59,750 nt of DNA, taken from Anaerolineales bacterium. GTDB lineage: Bacteria; Chloroflexota; Anaerolineae; Anaerolineales; Villigracilaceae. Under the pieces are notes generated by a model that did not search any database, was not told where the DNA came from, and saw only the letters and a list, made by a program, of their open reading frames with translations. A program made the position numbers and the translations under genes. The stretch covers positions 1 through 59,750 of the forward strand of contig JACZJC010000060.1 in assembly GCA_014860745.1 (NCBI GenBank), given 5' to 3'. Each line of letters begins with the position of its first letter. Position 1 is the first letter of the stretch. Shown here piece after piece: positions 8,140 through 16,107 of the stretch.

Positions 8140-10097
8140 CAACAAATATATCCATTGATGTAAATCCACACTCATTCATAGTAAAAGGGCGAGCGCCTGA
8201 ACTGCTTGAAAACAAGAGACTAAAAATCTCTTTCTCAAGGCTTGCATGTTCTATTGATGCTGATGATTTACTTATTCCTTATCAAAAAGAAACCCAGATA
8301 CAAACTTTGCAAGAAATATTAAGAATTCTGACCAAGTTTGATTATGATGCGACATTATCAAGTAATGCGGAAAAGGAGATCGAAAATTACAACAGGGAGG
8401 AGCAATTATTTGGAGAATTTACTACTGCAGCTAAATCTATTCGCAATGATGAATTCAGGAAAAACCCAGAGCTGGTTGCTAAGTTTGACAATTTTCAAAA
8501 GACACTTAATAACAGACTATCACGGACTCTATACCCGCTTCAATTGCTCTCAGCCTTTCATATGACTTTTGCCCAAAATGTTTGCAACTTCTCGGTTCCA
8601 GGATCTGGTAAAACATCAATAGTATTTGGAGCATATGCCTACTTAAATAGCCTTCCCCACGAAGACCCCAAGCATGTTGACAAACTTCTTGTTATAGGTC
8701 CTATATCCTCCTTTGCACCTTGGGAAAATGAATATAGGGATTGTTTTGGCAAACCTGTAAATTCTTTTCGGATATCTGGGAATAACGAGATAACAAGGGA
8801 TGGAAAGCTGGAACATTTATATTCTTCAAATCCTTCCGAGCTCACTCTAATATTTCATGGTGGCGTAGACCACTACCTTTCAGATATTATTGACTTTCTG
8901 AAAAGAAACAAAACGATGGTAATAGTAGACGAGGCGCATAGGATAAAAAATCCAGAAGGCGTCTGGGGACAAAGTGTCACAGAAATATCTAAACATGCAA
9001 TATCGAGAGTAGTCCTAACAGGGACACCAGTCCCGAATGGTTATCAAGACATTTATAACTTGTATAAATTTATTTATCCGTTCAAGTTCAAAGAAATTCT
9101 CCAATTTCATTATCACAATCTGGAGGATATGACTAAAAATAGTTTACCGAAAAGCACTAGAGTACAAAGACTGAAAGAAAACATATCTCCTTTTTTTATT
9201 CGTATCAAAAAAAGAGACTTGAATCTACCGCCAATCAATGAAAAAATAATATCCGTCAATATGAATGCGCTACAAAGAGAGATATATGATTTCATAGAGT
9301 CGGAATATATTCCTTCTTTTCAAAAAGATAGCTCAGCTACAGCGAAGGATGTGCTTAATAGGGCGAAGCTTATACGGTTACGACAAGCGTCTACAAACCC
9401 TTCATTACTATTAAGAACACTACAAGAGTCTCTGGAAGAATTTGACCCAGATTACAAGCTCACACAAGATATAGATGAGCACATTGACGATTCTGAATTC
9501 ATTGGAAAATTAAAAAATTACCCCAACCGCGAAACACCAGAAAAATTCTTAGAAATCCTTCAACTTATTAGTTCGAATATCCTTCCCATAGGGGAGAAGG
9601 TCATAATATGGACAATATTTGTTCAGAACGCAGAAGAACTTCAACTCTACCTGGAAAACAATAAAATAACATCTCGCCTTCTTATTGGAAAGATCGAACA
9701 AACACAAAGAGAAATAACGATTGAAAAATTCAACAATCCTAACAACCTTGAATTTCAAGTTGTCATCGCCAATCCTTTTTCTGTAGCCGAGTCAATTTCA
9801 TTGCATAAAGGATGCCACAGCGCCATTTATTTAGAAAGAGACTACAACTGTTCCAACTTTTTGCAGTCAAAGGATAGAATTCATAGGGTCGGGTTATCTG
9901 AAAACCAAGAGACAAATTACTATTATTTCATATCGAAAAATTCCATTGACGAAGTAATTAATGACCGCTTACGCTTAAAGATAGAAAGAATGGAACAAAT
10001 TATCAACGACGACATTCCTTTGTTTAGCAGAATAGATAATGACGATGACACAGATGTCATAAAAGACCTGATTGCCAATTATGCTAAAAGAACTTAA
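8136..10097 (+). CDS. SNF2-family DEAD/DEAH helicase/translocase
   Basis: A 653-residue superfamily 2 ATPase of SNF2 type. A glutamine-containing LYPLQLLSAFHM segment precedes Walker A VPGSGKTS (154-161); Walker B is VIVDEAHRIKN (DEAH 265-268); motif III is LTGTPVPNGYQDIYNLYKFI near 293; the C-terminal RecA lobe ends with motif VI KDRIHRVGLSENQ, followed by the Y-I segment usual in SNF2 enzymes. The first 130 residues have no recognised domain. It begins within the stop of the ParB-like gene (ATGA), so translation is coupled. In this setting it probably translocates on DNA for the adjacent nuclease-like protein. Confidence 0.9.
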   Translation: MTTNISIDVNPHSFIVKGRAPELLENKRLKISFSRLACSIDADDLLIPYQKETQIQTLQEILRILTKFDYDATLSSNAEKEIENYNREEQLFGEFTTAAKSIRNDEFRKNPELVAKFDNFQKTLNNRLSRTLYPLQLLSAFHMTFAQNVCNFSVPGSGKTSIVFGAYAYLNSLPHEDPKHVDKLLVIGPISSFAPWENEYRDCFGKPVNSFRISGNNEITRDGKLEHLYSSNPSELTLIFHGGVDHYLSDIIDFLKRNKTMVIVDEAHRIKNPEGVWGQSVTEISKHAISRVVLTGTPVPNGYQDIYNLYKFIYPFKFKEILQFHYHNLEDMTKNSLPKSTRVQRLKENISPFFIRIKKRDLNLPPINEKIISVNMNALQREIYDFIESEYIPSFQKDSSATAKDVLNRAKLIRLRQASTNPSLLLRTLQESLEEFDPDYKLTQDIDEHIDDSEFIGKLKNYPNRETPEKFLEILQLISSNILPIGEKVIIWTIFVQNAEELQLYLENNKITSRLLIGKIEQTQREITIEKFNNPNNLEFQVVIANPFSVAESISLHKGCHSAIYLERDYNCSNFLQSKDRIHRVGLSENQETNYYYFISKNSIDEVINDRLRLKIERMEQIINDDIPLFSRIDNDDDTDVIKDLIANYAKRT

Positions 10098-11052
10098 GCG
10101 TTACGACAATCTTGGCACACCATCTTATTTTTTCCAACTACTAAAAGCCCTAAATGAGAACCCTGGGGCGGAGTGGAGACTGGATGACGTTAATCAATTG
10201 TTTTACAACAAAATCATTGACAACAGGAGAATATTTGACGGTTGCGTAGAACTGGCAATAAAAATCAAGTTACTCTTATTTCAGGGCGGCTATTTATTCG
10301 TTGACAAAAAACTCTCCAACTCCCTGGAGAGCGAGACGCAAATGAAAGATAGAATTGTTGAATATCTGTTCAAGGCACTAGCCGATGATGATGACTTTCA
10401 TCAGATATTCAACTCTAAATATTTGTCCTACGACATTATTTACAAATCATTTCAAATAAGTAATAGCGCATTTGGTTTTAAATTCTCAAACTTCAAGCAG
10501 TTGCTAATTGATTTTGATGTAATTAAATATCATCCGACGTCAGAAATTAAACATTTCATAATTAATTCTCGTTTTAGAAAAGTGTTTGATAAAACCGTTC
10601 TTCCTGAGATCAAGAAAAGAAAAATCGGGGTAGATGAGCTTGAAAAAGCAATGGAAGAGCAACGAGTATATGGAGAGGAAGCTGAAAAATTCATTTTGGC
10701 ATTTGAGGAAAAGAGATTGAACGGGAAAGATCATATAGAATGGGTTGCTGAATATGTAGCAAATGAAGGCTATGATGTTGCTTCGTATAACAATGATTTC
10801 GATACTGAACATAATAGATTTATTGAAGTGAAATCCTATGCTGGCGACAAGCCTTATTTCTATTGGTCAAGAAATGAATTTTTGGTTGCCAAAAGAAGAC
10901 GTGATAGTTATTGGTTGTATCTAGTTAATCGAGACAAGGCTGGCAACGACGGGTATGCTCCTCTAATGTTGCAAGACCCTTATGAAAATGTTTTGAATGA
11001 TAGTAAATGGATCGTAGGGGTCGACAAATATAAAATAGAGTGGTCTGGGTGA
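10081..11052 (+). CDS. DUF3883 (PD-(D/E)XK-like) nuclease domain protein
   Basis: A 323-residue protein counted from the ATG at 10081 (a TTG at 10072 is an alternative; neither has a good ribosome site, and translation is probably coupled to the helicase, which it overlaps by 17 nt). The last 130 residues match the DUF3883 pattern: GEEAEKFILAFE, IEWVAEYVANEGYDVASYN, then RFIEVKSY with Glu249 and Lys251 as an ExK pair, and FYWSRNEFLVA followed by YWLYLVNRD. This is a restriction-endonuclease-like core often linked to helicases in defence loci. The N-terminal 180 residues are helical and unassigned, possibly winged-helix. It closes the operon. Confidence 0.75.
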   Translation: MLKELKRYDNLGTPSYFFQLLKALNENPGAEWRLDDVNQLFYNKIIDNRRIFDGCVELAIKIKLLLFQGGYLFVDKKLSNSLESETQMKDRIVEYLFKALADDDDFHQIFNSKYLSYDIIYKSFQISNSAFGFKFSNFKQLLIDFDVIKYHPTSEIKHFIINSRFRKVFDKTVLPEIKKRKIGVDELEKAMEEQRVYGEEAEKFILAFEEKRLNGKDHIEWVAEYVANEGYDVASYNNDFDTEHNRFIEVKSYAGDKPYFYWSRNEFLVAKRRRDSYWLYLVNRDKAGNDGYAPLMLQDPYENVLNDSKWIVGVDKYKIEWSG

Positions 11053-11131
11053 AAAAATATTTATATCAAGTCAAATCCAAACGGGGGAGGGAAGAGGGGA
11101 TGGGAGGAGAACCCCCTCTGTCCGTTGGACA

Positions 11132-11201
11132 TCTCCCCCAAATACGACAATGAAGATTTAGGATGTAAATTGAGAGTTTGAATCGTCGGATTTGGGGGAG
11201 A
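11132..11201. repeat. imperfect inverted repeat after the restriction-like operon
   Basis: TCTCCCCCAAATACGAC at 11132-11148 pairs with GTCGGATTTGGGGGAGA at 11185-11201 (one mismatch, 36-nt loop). It lies between the converging DUF3883 and DUF488 genes and could act as a bidirectional terminator or be a small repeat; no T-run follows it. Confidence 0.5.
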
Positions 11202-11233
11202 CTCAGCGATGGGCATTTTCCCCTCTTTGGGAT

Positions 11234-12118
11234 CTACGACAGGTGAATAACGGCTCGCTTGAATGATTTGTTCTTTTGCAAATGCTCGATCAATGTATGG
11301 CGGTGGCAAAAATTATGGTCGGCTTCAAAACAGACCAATGCAATCCGCTCATTTTGGTTTGTCAGGTCAATTAGTTGCTTGATTTCAGTTTCTTGCTTTG
11401 GTAAAAGTTTGTTTTCGTATGCCTTGAATAAGGTTTTGTGGGAAACGCTTTCGCCAAGTCCCTTGCGCATGGCGGATGGAATTCCAAGTTCAGGAATGTG
11501 AATATATTTCATCCCTGCGCTTTCGATATATTGCTTGAAACTCTTCTTGGAAAATCCATACTTCATGGATTGCGGGTTATTGCGAACATCCACGACGACG
11601 GTGATATTGTTGGCAATAAGTTTGTTCAGGAAGGAGTCAATGGTCAAGCCTTCGTAGCCGATGGAAAACATGGCGGGATTCGTGTCTGTGTTCCATGCAA
11701 ATTGAAGTTGTCTTATTTCATCATGTGTAAAGTGTCTGCTTGCAATTTTGCTTCGGGAAGTGTATTGGGGAAAGTCACGATAGATTTTCTTGACGAGTTT
11801 ATCTCCGCGTAAATCGCCGATTTGCGATTTGAATTTCAATAGGGCGGTTTTGTCCGCTGGGGTGAGGTCCTTCAAGTAGGAGTGCTTAGTGCTGAGTTGG
11901 AAATCGTCCACTTGTTTTAGCAAACCTAAATCAATCATTCTTCGCTTATCGTAATACGAGAGGAAACTAAAAGGTCCGAACTTGTAGGGGAAAAAGTCGT
12001 AATGATTCTTGCCTGTCTGCTGGCAGAAATTAAATAGAAGTTTCTCACAGTCCGTGTTTTGCAGACTGCCGCCAAAAACTTCGATCAAGGCAAGGAGGAT
12101 TTTTCTTCGGTAGTACAT
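11234..12118 (-). CDS. DUF488 family protein with N-terminal wHTH-like region
   Basis: A 294-residue protein. The C-terminal half (about 145-294) is a DUF488 domain: FSIGYEGLTIDSFLNKL, VVDVRNNPQSMKYGFSKK, YIHIPELGIP and ALVCFEADHNFCHRHTL with its Cys-His cluster. The first 140 residues (MYYRRKILLALIEVFGG...) look like a helical DNA-binding or partner-binding region also seen in phage-type regulators. The start lies 8 nt after the hepT stop, so it is probably the third gene of the mntA-hepT operon. The biochemical role of DUF488 is not settled; nothing in the sequence fixes it. Confidence 0.75.
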   Translation of the reverse strand: MYYRRKILLALIEVFGGSLQNTDCEKLLFNFCQQTGKNHYDFFPYKFGPFSFLSYYDKRRMIDLGLLKQVDDFQLSTKHSYLKDLTPADKTALLKFKSQIGDLRGDKLVKKIYRDFPQYTSRSKIASRHFTHDEIRQLQFAWNTDTNPAMFSIGYEGLTIDSFLNKLIANNITVVVDVRNNPQSMKYGFSKKSFKQYIESAGMKYIHIPELGIPSAMRKGLGESVSHKTLFKAYENKLLPKQETEIKQLIDLTNQNERIALVCFEADHNFCHRHTLIEHLQKNKSFKRAVIHLS

Positions 12119-12126
12119 GGTGTCCG

Positions 12127-12465
12127 CTATTCTTCCAAGCTCTTCAAAATCGTCTCGATATTGAACTTCAACTCAGGAATATCCTTCTCGATCACCGACC
12201 AGACCGCATCTTCGTCAATGCCAAAGTAATGGTGAACAAGGATATTTCTCATGCCGATAATGTCCGCCCAAGGGACGTTTGCATGGCTCGCTTGAAACTC
12301 GGCAGGTAAAGAACGACAGGCTTCCCCAATGACTGAAATATGATTGACCATCCAGTTTTGGATGAGTTCGTCCGCTTCAAAGGCGGCTTTGCCCTCTGCT
12401 GCATATTTTTCTATGCGTTCGATGGCTTCAAGGATATCAAGCAAGCGCTCGCGTTCACTTCTCAT
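12127..12465 (-). CDS. hepT: HepT-like RNase toxin (DUF86)
   Basis: A 112-residue all-helical protein of the HepT/DUF86 family, HEPN toxins that act as RNases or as targets of adenylylation. The catalytic RX4HXY motif is intact as RNILVHHY near residue 73. It starts inside the stop codon of the upstream nucleotidyltransferase gene (ATGA overlap at 12462-12465), the classic MntA-HepT arrangement. Established knowledge: MntA-type antitoxins AMPylate a Tyr of HepT next to the RX4HXY motif; the Tyr is present here. Confidence 0.88.
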   Translation of the reverse strand: MRSERERLLDILEAIERIEKYAAEGKAAFEADELIQNWMVNHISVIGEACRSLPAEFQASHANVPWADIIGMRNILVHHYFGIDEDAVWSVIEKDIPELKFNIETILKSLEE

Positions 12466-12752
12466 AACGGACGTGCTTCCTTCATGACCTGTGGTCGTAT
12501 ACGTGAACGCAAACCAGCTTCAGTCACCACATCCACAGGTAATCCAAGCAAAGTTTGTAATTCACGGAGCAAACGCGCTAAATCAAGCAAGCTGCGTCCT
12601 GCTTCGAGTTTCACCAGGAAATCAATATCACTATCGGGGCGTGCTTCGCCGCGAGCCACCGACCCAAATACGCGCACATCATAAGCCCCATTTTTACGTG
12701 CAATAGCAAGTATTTGCTCTTTTTGGGATTTGAGAAGTTTTTCAATTTCCAT
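12462..12752 (-). CDS. mntA: MntA-like minimal nucleotidyltransferase antitoxin
   Basis: A 96-residue minimal nucleotidyltransferase with the GSX10DXD motif: VFGSVARGEARPDSDIDFLV near residue 28. It should AMPylate and silence the HepT toxin encoded directly downstream. I chose the ATG at 12752 rather than an upstream start at 12860 because the protein then begins in the family position and because a TATAAT box (12759-12764, minus strand) sits exactly 6 nt upstream of the ATG, implying a leaderless mRNA. The alternative start would add 36 residues of no recognisable type. Confidence 0.85.
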   Translation of the reverse strand: MEIEKLLKSQKEQILAIARKNGAYDVRVFGSVARGEARPDSDIDFLVKLEAGRSLLDLARLLRELQTLLGLPVDVVTEAGLRSRIRPQVMKEARPL

Positions 12753-12758
12753 GCTTGA

Positions 12759-12764
12759 ATTATA
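12759..12764 (-). promoter_or_regulatory. TATAAT -10 box for leaderless mntA
   Basis: Minus-strand TATAAT with exactly 6 nt to the mntA ATG. No Shine-Dalgarno is visible. A poor -35 (CTTTAA) lies 17 bp upstream. Confidence 0.6.
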
Positions 12765-12789
12765 AGCCAAAATTTTCGCCGTTAAAGCT

Positions 12790-13080
12790 TTGCAGACTGC
12801 CCTGTGGCAGGAAGTCCGCGCCAACAAGCTGGGAGTCCGCTTTCGGAGGCAGCAGGTCATTCAGGGATTCATCGTCGACTTTTACTGTCACCAGGCGGGG
12901 CTGGTCGTGGAGGTCGATGGGGATGTCCACGATCTGCAGAGAGAGGAAGATGAAAGGCGGGAGAAGGTGTTGAGTGAGATGGGGCTGAGGATAGTCCGCT
13001 TTGGGAATGATGAGGTCGTGAGGGAATTGTCCGCGGTGGTGGGGAAGATTAGGAAAATAATTCTGACGAAACAATCATAA
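12790..13080 (+). CDS. DUF559 endonuclease-like protein (copy 1)
   Basis: A 96-residue DUF559 protein, a Vsr/PD-(D/E)XK-like family of unknown role. The core is intact: LWQEVRANKLGVRFRRQQ, FIVDFYCHQAGLVVEVDGDVHD with catalytic-type Asp and Glu, EDERREKVLSEMG and IVRFGNDEVVREL. The ORF opens with TTG at 12790 and lacks the usual short acidic N-terminus, so it may be slightly 5'-truncated. Three further copies or fragments lie at 13947-14091, 14897-15205 and 16108-16222, each next to a toxin-antitoxin unit. It sits in the divergent spacer between mntA and the DUF433 gene. Confidence 0.65.
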   Translation: MQTALWQEVRANKLGVRFRRQQVIQGFIVDFYCHQAGLVVEVDGDVHDLQREEDERREKVLSEMGLRIVRFGNDEVVRELSAVVGKIRKIILTKQS

Positions 13081-13136
13081 TTTCCAAGTCCGTAAGAGGG
13101 TAAAATATGAGCTGGACACAAATAAAGGAGTCCGCC

Positions 13137-13388
13137 ATGGAAATTCGACATTATAAGTTTGACCGTATCACCCTTGACCCTGAAATCTGCTTTGGGAAGC
13201 CATGTATCCGCGGAATGCGGATGCCTGTCGCTTCGGTGCTTGGGTATCTAAGTTCTGGAATGACATTGAAGGATGTTCTCAAGTCGTACCCTGAATTGGA
13301 AGCGGATGATATTTATCAAGCACTGGCGTATGCTTCATGGGCGATGGAAGAAACTGTCCTGCCTATGCCTGGAGCAATAGCTGGATGA
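13137..13388 (+). CDS. DUF433 antitoxin
   Basis: An 83-residue DUF433 protein with the usual [21 protein letters not shown] opening split across residues 9-30 and [19 protein letters not shown] in the helix-turn-helix part. DUF433 proteins act as antitoxins and autorepressors for PIN-like toxins. The start at 13137 is fixed by AAAGGAG at 13124-13130. It overlaps the DUF5615 toxin by 4 nt (ATGA). Confidence 0.87.
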   Translation: MEIRHYKFDRITLDPEICFGKPCIRGMRMPVASVLGYLSSGMTLKDVLKSYPELEADDIYQALAYASWAMEETVLPMPGAIAG

Positions 13389-13756
13389 ACTTCCTGCTCA
13401 ACATGAACATTCGGAGAGAAATGATCGCTCCCTTACAAGAACGCGGTCATATTTGCCGCCATGTCGGGGATATTGGCATGTCTCGTGCAAAGGATGTTGA
13501 GATCGTTGCTGAAGCAAAACGAACGAGCGAAACCATCCTGACCCATGATTTGGATTATGGAAACTTGCTGGCTTTTTCAGGCGATAACGCGCCATCTGTG
13601 ATCATATTGCGATTGAGAGACTTGCGCTCTGATGAAATCCTGTCTCGTTTAGATGCTGTTTGGAATGAAATCGAATCCCCGTTACAGCACGGAGCCATCG
13701 TATCAATCTCAGATAAAAGTTTGAGAATACGGAATTTACCGATTGAAGGTGAGTAA
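13385..13756 (+). CDS. DUF5615 PIN-like toxin
   Basis: A 123-residue protein of the DUF5615 PIN-like family, putative RNase toxin of the DUF433 pair. Visible family features are the N-terminal [20 protein letters not shown] (the usual first Asp appears as Asn here), [28 protein letters not shown] with the central Asp pair, and [10 protein letters not shown]. The loss of the first acidic residue (LLNMN in place of LLDxN) may weaken catalysis. Translationally coupled to the antitoxin; a terminator follows at 13801. Confidence 0.85.
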   Translation: MNFLLNMNIRREMIAPLQERGHICRHVGDIGMSRAKDVEIVAEAKRTSETILTHDLDYGNLLAFSGDNAPSVIILRLRDLRSDEILSRLDAVWNEIESPLQHGAIVSISDKSLRIRNLPIEGE

Positions 13757-14083
13757 GTTTGAATACCAAGTATCCCCAGTCGCGGGATAGAATGAAAAGG
13801 AACTCCGAGGTAGCTCGGAGTTTTTTATTGTGCGATCTGTCAACTCCAAACGGGCGGGGGAGGAGGTGGTCAGCGGACTTTGTCACGGATTCGCGGAGGG
13901 AACGGACTTTTCCGCAAATTCATACTTCATCCTTGCTCTTTCGGCGGGAGAAGGTGTTGAGTGAGATGGGGCTGCGGACTGTCCGCTTTAGGAATGATGA
14001 GGTGGTGAGGGACTTGTCCCACAGGGATGCTACGCGATCCGCTGTGGTGGGGAAAATTAGAGAGGCGGTTCAGGAGAGAGGAG
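13757..14083. other. 327-bp spacer with terminator, G-rich motif and DUF559 debris
   Basis: No intact gene. It holds the 13801-13827 terminator, a CCAAACGGGCGGGGG motif at 13846-13860 also found near 11076 and 16966, and a 3' fragment of a DUF559 gene (13947-14091). Confidence 0.6.
13801..13827 (+). terminator. rho-independent terminator of the DUF433-DUF5615 operon
   Basis: Perfect 9-bp stem (13801-13809 with 13814-13822), 4-nt loop, then TTTT. Confidence 0.85.
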
Positions 14084-14091
14084 CTATTTAA
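13947..14091 (+). pseudogene. DUF559 3' fragment (copy 3)
   Basis: Encodes REKVLSEMGLRTVRFRNDEVV and then VVGKIRE, matching the C-terminal third of the copies at 12790 and 14897. Between these blocks is a 21-bp insertion (CACAGGGATGCTACGCGATCC region) that makes an imperfect palindrome flanked by CCACAG/CTGTGG. No N-terminal half remains. Its end overlaps the 3' end of the nucleotidyltransferase gene on the other strand. Confidence 0.75.
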
Positions 14092-14659
14092 GCATATCTG
14101 CAATATCATCCCACAACGACGGCATCTCCAAAACTTCCGCAAATTGCTTGACCCACTTTTCAATGCGGGCAACATCCAGATTTTGATACTTGTCCGCAAG
14201 AATACGAATATCTTCCATGTCTTTTGGACGATGTGCGATTGCTTTGAGAATAATCAAGTCTTCGGGTGTGGGCAGGCGAAGTTGTAACGCCGCATCAACT
14301 TGATGAACGACACTGCGCTCAACCATCTCTTGCTCAAACGGCAGGACACCGAGAGACAGGTCAATATTGGTATTTGAAATCACATGCTTTAGGAGAACAA
14401 CTCGATTTTTCCTGGCGAACTCGGCGGCATTGTCAATTCGAGGCTCAATCCCCTCTTCACTTGCTTCTTTCAGTAACTGTGGAATATCTTTGATCGACAG
14501 CAAGAACATCGCATCAATGTCTTCCGTATAACGTGCCTTTCCCAAAATACTGACAGCCGCTCCGCCGATAATAACTCCGCGCTCATTAAAGCGTGAAAGG
14601 AGCCTCTGCAACGACTCTAAAGGCTCAAGAAAAGGCTCAATTCCTTCAGGCTGATTCAT
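14084..14659 (-). CDS. nucleotidyltransferase-type protein (AbiEii/DUF6036-like), putative toxin
   Basis: A 191-residue protein counted from the ATG at 14659 (an upstream start at 14713 is possible). The nucleotidyltransferase core is visible: GVIIGGAAVSILGKARYTEDIDAMF, giving GG-A and DxD metal-binding Asp residues, followed by IDLSLGVLPFEQEMV and LRLPTPEDLIILKAIAHRPKD, typical of AbiEii-like and DUF6036 nucleotidyltransferases that act as toxins. It overlaps the small upstream gene by 14 nt, so the two are coupled. Which member is toxin and which antitoxin is inferred from the general layout of such pairs. Confidence 0.75.
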   Translation of the reverse strand: MNQPEGIEPFLEPLESLQRLLSRFNERGVIIGGAAVSILGKARYTEDIDAMFLLSIKDIPQLLKEASEEGIEPRIDNAAEFARKNRVVLLKHVISNTNIDLSLGVLPFEQEMVERSVVHQVDAALQLRLPTPEDLIILKAIAHRPKDMEDIRILADKYQNLDVARIEKWVKQFAEVLEMPSLWDDIADMLK

Positions 14660-14870
14660 AATGTTTCCGTAGGATATTCCAGCGTCTGAAAATTTCCATT
14701 TCGCCATCGTCACCCCTGCGTGCTAAACCAAGGCGCATCGAGCGGCGCAAAATGGAATTTAGTTGTTGCCAATTTGATTGAATAGTAGACGCGCGCAATT
14801 CCCGCCGTTCGATTTCTTCCACAGCTTTCCAACGCTCACGGTAAAGTTTGATGTCGAAATTGGAGTCCAT
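14646..14870 (-). CDS. small helical protein, putative antitoxin partner
   Basis: A 74-residue, highly charged helical protein (YRERWKAVEEIERRELRAST, then NSILRRSMRLGL). No named family recognised. The start at 14870 is favoured because TATAAT (14877-14882, minus) lies exactly 6 nt upstream, the same leaderless geometry as mntA. It overlaps the nucleotidyltransferase gene downstream by 14 nt, an arrangement typical of antitoxin-toxin operons. The antitoxin role is inference from context only. Confidence 0.6.
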   Translation of the reverse strand: MDSNFDIKLYRERWKAVEEIERRELRASTIQSNWQQLNSILRRSMRLGLARRGDDGEMEIFRRWNILRKHYESA

Positions 14871-14876
14871 GGGGCA

Positions 14877-14882
14877 ATTATA
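14877..14882 (-). promoter_or_regulatory. TATAAT -10 box for a leaderless gene
   Basis: Minus-strand TATAAT with a 6-nt gap to the ATG at 14870; no ribosome-binding site is present. Confidence 0.6.
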
Positions 14883-14896
14883 GCACCTGCGACTGC

Positions 14897-15205
14897 ATGA
14901 CTTCAATGCGCCACACCGCCCGGGCGGCCGGTGCCAGGGAAGAACTGCGGGCGAATAAACTGGGAGTCCACTTTCGGAGGCAGCAAGTCATTGCGGGATT
15001 CATTGTCGATTTTTACTGTCACAAGGCGGGGCTGGTCGTGGAGGTCGATGGGGATGTCCACGATCTTCAGAAAGAGGAAGATGAGAGACGGGAGAAGGTG
15101 TTGAGCGAGTTGGTGCTGAGGGTGGTCCGATTCAGGAATGATGAGGTTGTGAGGAACCTGTCCGCTGTGGTGGGGAAGATCAAAGCTTATCTGCAAATGC
15201 TTTAA
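14897..15205 (+). CDS. DUF559 endonuclease-like protein (copy 2)
   Basis: A 102-residue paralogue of the 12790 gene, sharing ELRANKLGVHFRRQQ, FIVDFYCHKAGLVVEVDGDVHD and EDERREKVLSE nearly residue for residue. Its N-terminus (MTSMRHTARAAGAREE) does not match the family and replaces the usual LW motif, so the 5' end is probably rebuilt by recombination. Its last 26 nt overlap the end of the convergent nucleotidyltransferase gene. Whether it is expressed is unclear; no promoter or ribosome site was seen. Confidence 0.55.
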   Translation: MTSMRHTARAAGAREELRANKLGVHFRRQQVIAGFIVDFYCHKAGLVVEVDGDVHDLQKEEDERREKVLSELVLRVVRFRNDEVVRNLSAVVGKIKAYLQML

Positions 15206-15707
15206 ATTCTTTTTCTTTTCCCTCCACCTTTGACCAGCGCTTGATCTCTTTCAAATCCACTCGCTGGTTTTTTGTCACTAAAATCGCCTGTTCCAATCCT
15301 TGTAAATCATTCCAGAAATAGAATGCGCACAACCTGTCTTTGACACAGTCTGTGGGGGAGAGCACTCGTAACGTCCCTGTTGAGAGTTCAAACACGCTGA
15401 TTTCTTTCACAGGCTCTTCTCCCACCGAAAGCGGTCCATCGGGGAATTCGATGAAGAAAGTTGTTTCGGGGTGGATGAAGTAACGTCCCTGTTCTTTGAA
15501 GCCCAGCCCTTCCATCACTATTTTGATCTTGCTGCGCTTTGAGAAACTGGTATTGATCAAGTCCAGGTCTTTTGAAACATACTTGTTGCTGCTGTAGAAT
15601 GAAACCACACTCCCGCCTGAAAGCACAACTTGAATCCTTTCTGCTTGTAATGCATCTTGAACATAGGCTGCCAGTTCCACCTGGCTCATGCTTTTTATCT
15701 TTTTCAT
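15180..15707 (-). CDS. nucleotidyltransferase-type protein, putative toxin (wHTH partner)
   Basis: A 175-residue protein with a nucleotidyltransferase-like core: VVLSGGSVVSFYSSNKYVSKDLDLI (GGS and DxD), then FIEFPDGPLSVGEEPV and LRVLSPTDCVKDRLCAFYFW, as in families of AbiEii-type nucleotidyltransferases that are coupled to a DNA-binding partner. It begins in the stop of the wHTH gene (ATGA at 15704-15707). Toxin function is inferred from the pairing; substrate unknown. Confidence 0.72.
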   Translation of the reverse strand: MKKIKSMSQVELAAYVQDALQAERIQVVLSGGSVVSFYSSNKYVSKDLDLINTSFSKRSKIKIVMEGLGFKEQGRYFIHPETTFFIEFPDGPLSVGEEPVKEISVFELSTGTLRVLSPTDCVKDRLCAFYFWNDLQGLEQAILVTKNQRVDLKEIKRWSKVEGKEKEFKAFADKL

Positions 15708-16033
15708 AATTCTTTCCCCTTTGCCCGTGGTCTACGACGATTCATTGTCAGTTCTTCCTGCTCTTTGGCAGGGTAAAACGATAATGCCTTCTCCAATAAG
15801 GCTTTCAGCTCATTCAAAAACGGGTAACGCGGATTGAATTCGTAGGGTCGAGTCCGCCCAATGGCGCGGCTGACAAGGACTCCGCCTTTTTCGAACTTGT
15901 CCAATTGCATTTGGATGGGTTTTAAATATGTGGTGTAAAAAGAGGCTATCTCGCGTGCGTAGCCTTCTTCACGAGTAAAGATGTATAGCAAGACTCTTTC
16001 CGCATTTTTGGAGCCCAAAAGTACTTCGATCAT
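15704..16033 (-). CDS. winged-helix transcriptional regulator, putative antitoxin
   Basis: A 109-residue protein with an ArsR/MarR-like winged helix: MIEVLLGSKNAERVLLYIF, YAREIASFYTTYLKPIQMQLDKFEKGGVL as the helix-turn-helix, RTRPYEFNPRYPFLNELK as the wing and dimer helix. Such single-domain regulators often precede a nucleotidyltransferase gene. A strong AGGAGGT ribosome site precedes the ATG at 16033. A TATAAT at 16084-16089 (minus strand) is the likely -10. Confidence 0.78.
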   Translation of the reverse strand: MIEVLLGSKNAERVLLYIFTREEGYAREIASFYTTYLKPIQMQLDKFEKGGVLVSRAIGRTRPYEFNPRYPFLNELKALLEKALSFYPAKEQEELTMNRRRPRAKGKEL

Positions 16034-16107
16034 AGGATACCTCCTAACGTCTAATTGATGTTTTATGACTTTTATTTGACGTCATTATATCATGGCATTA
16101 AGATGCC

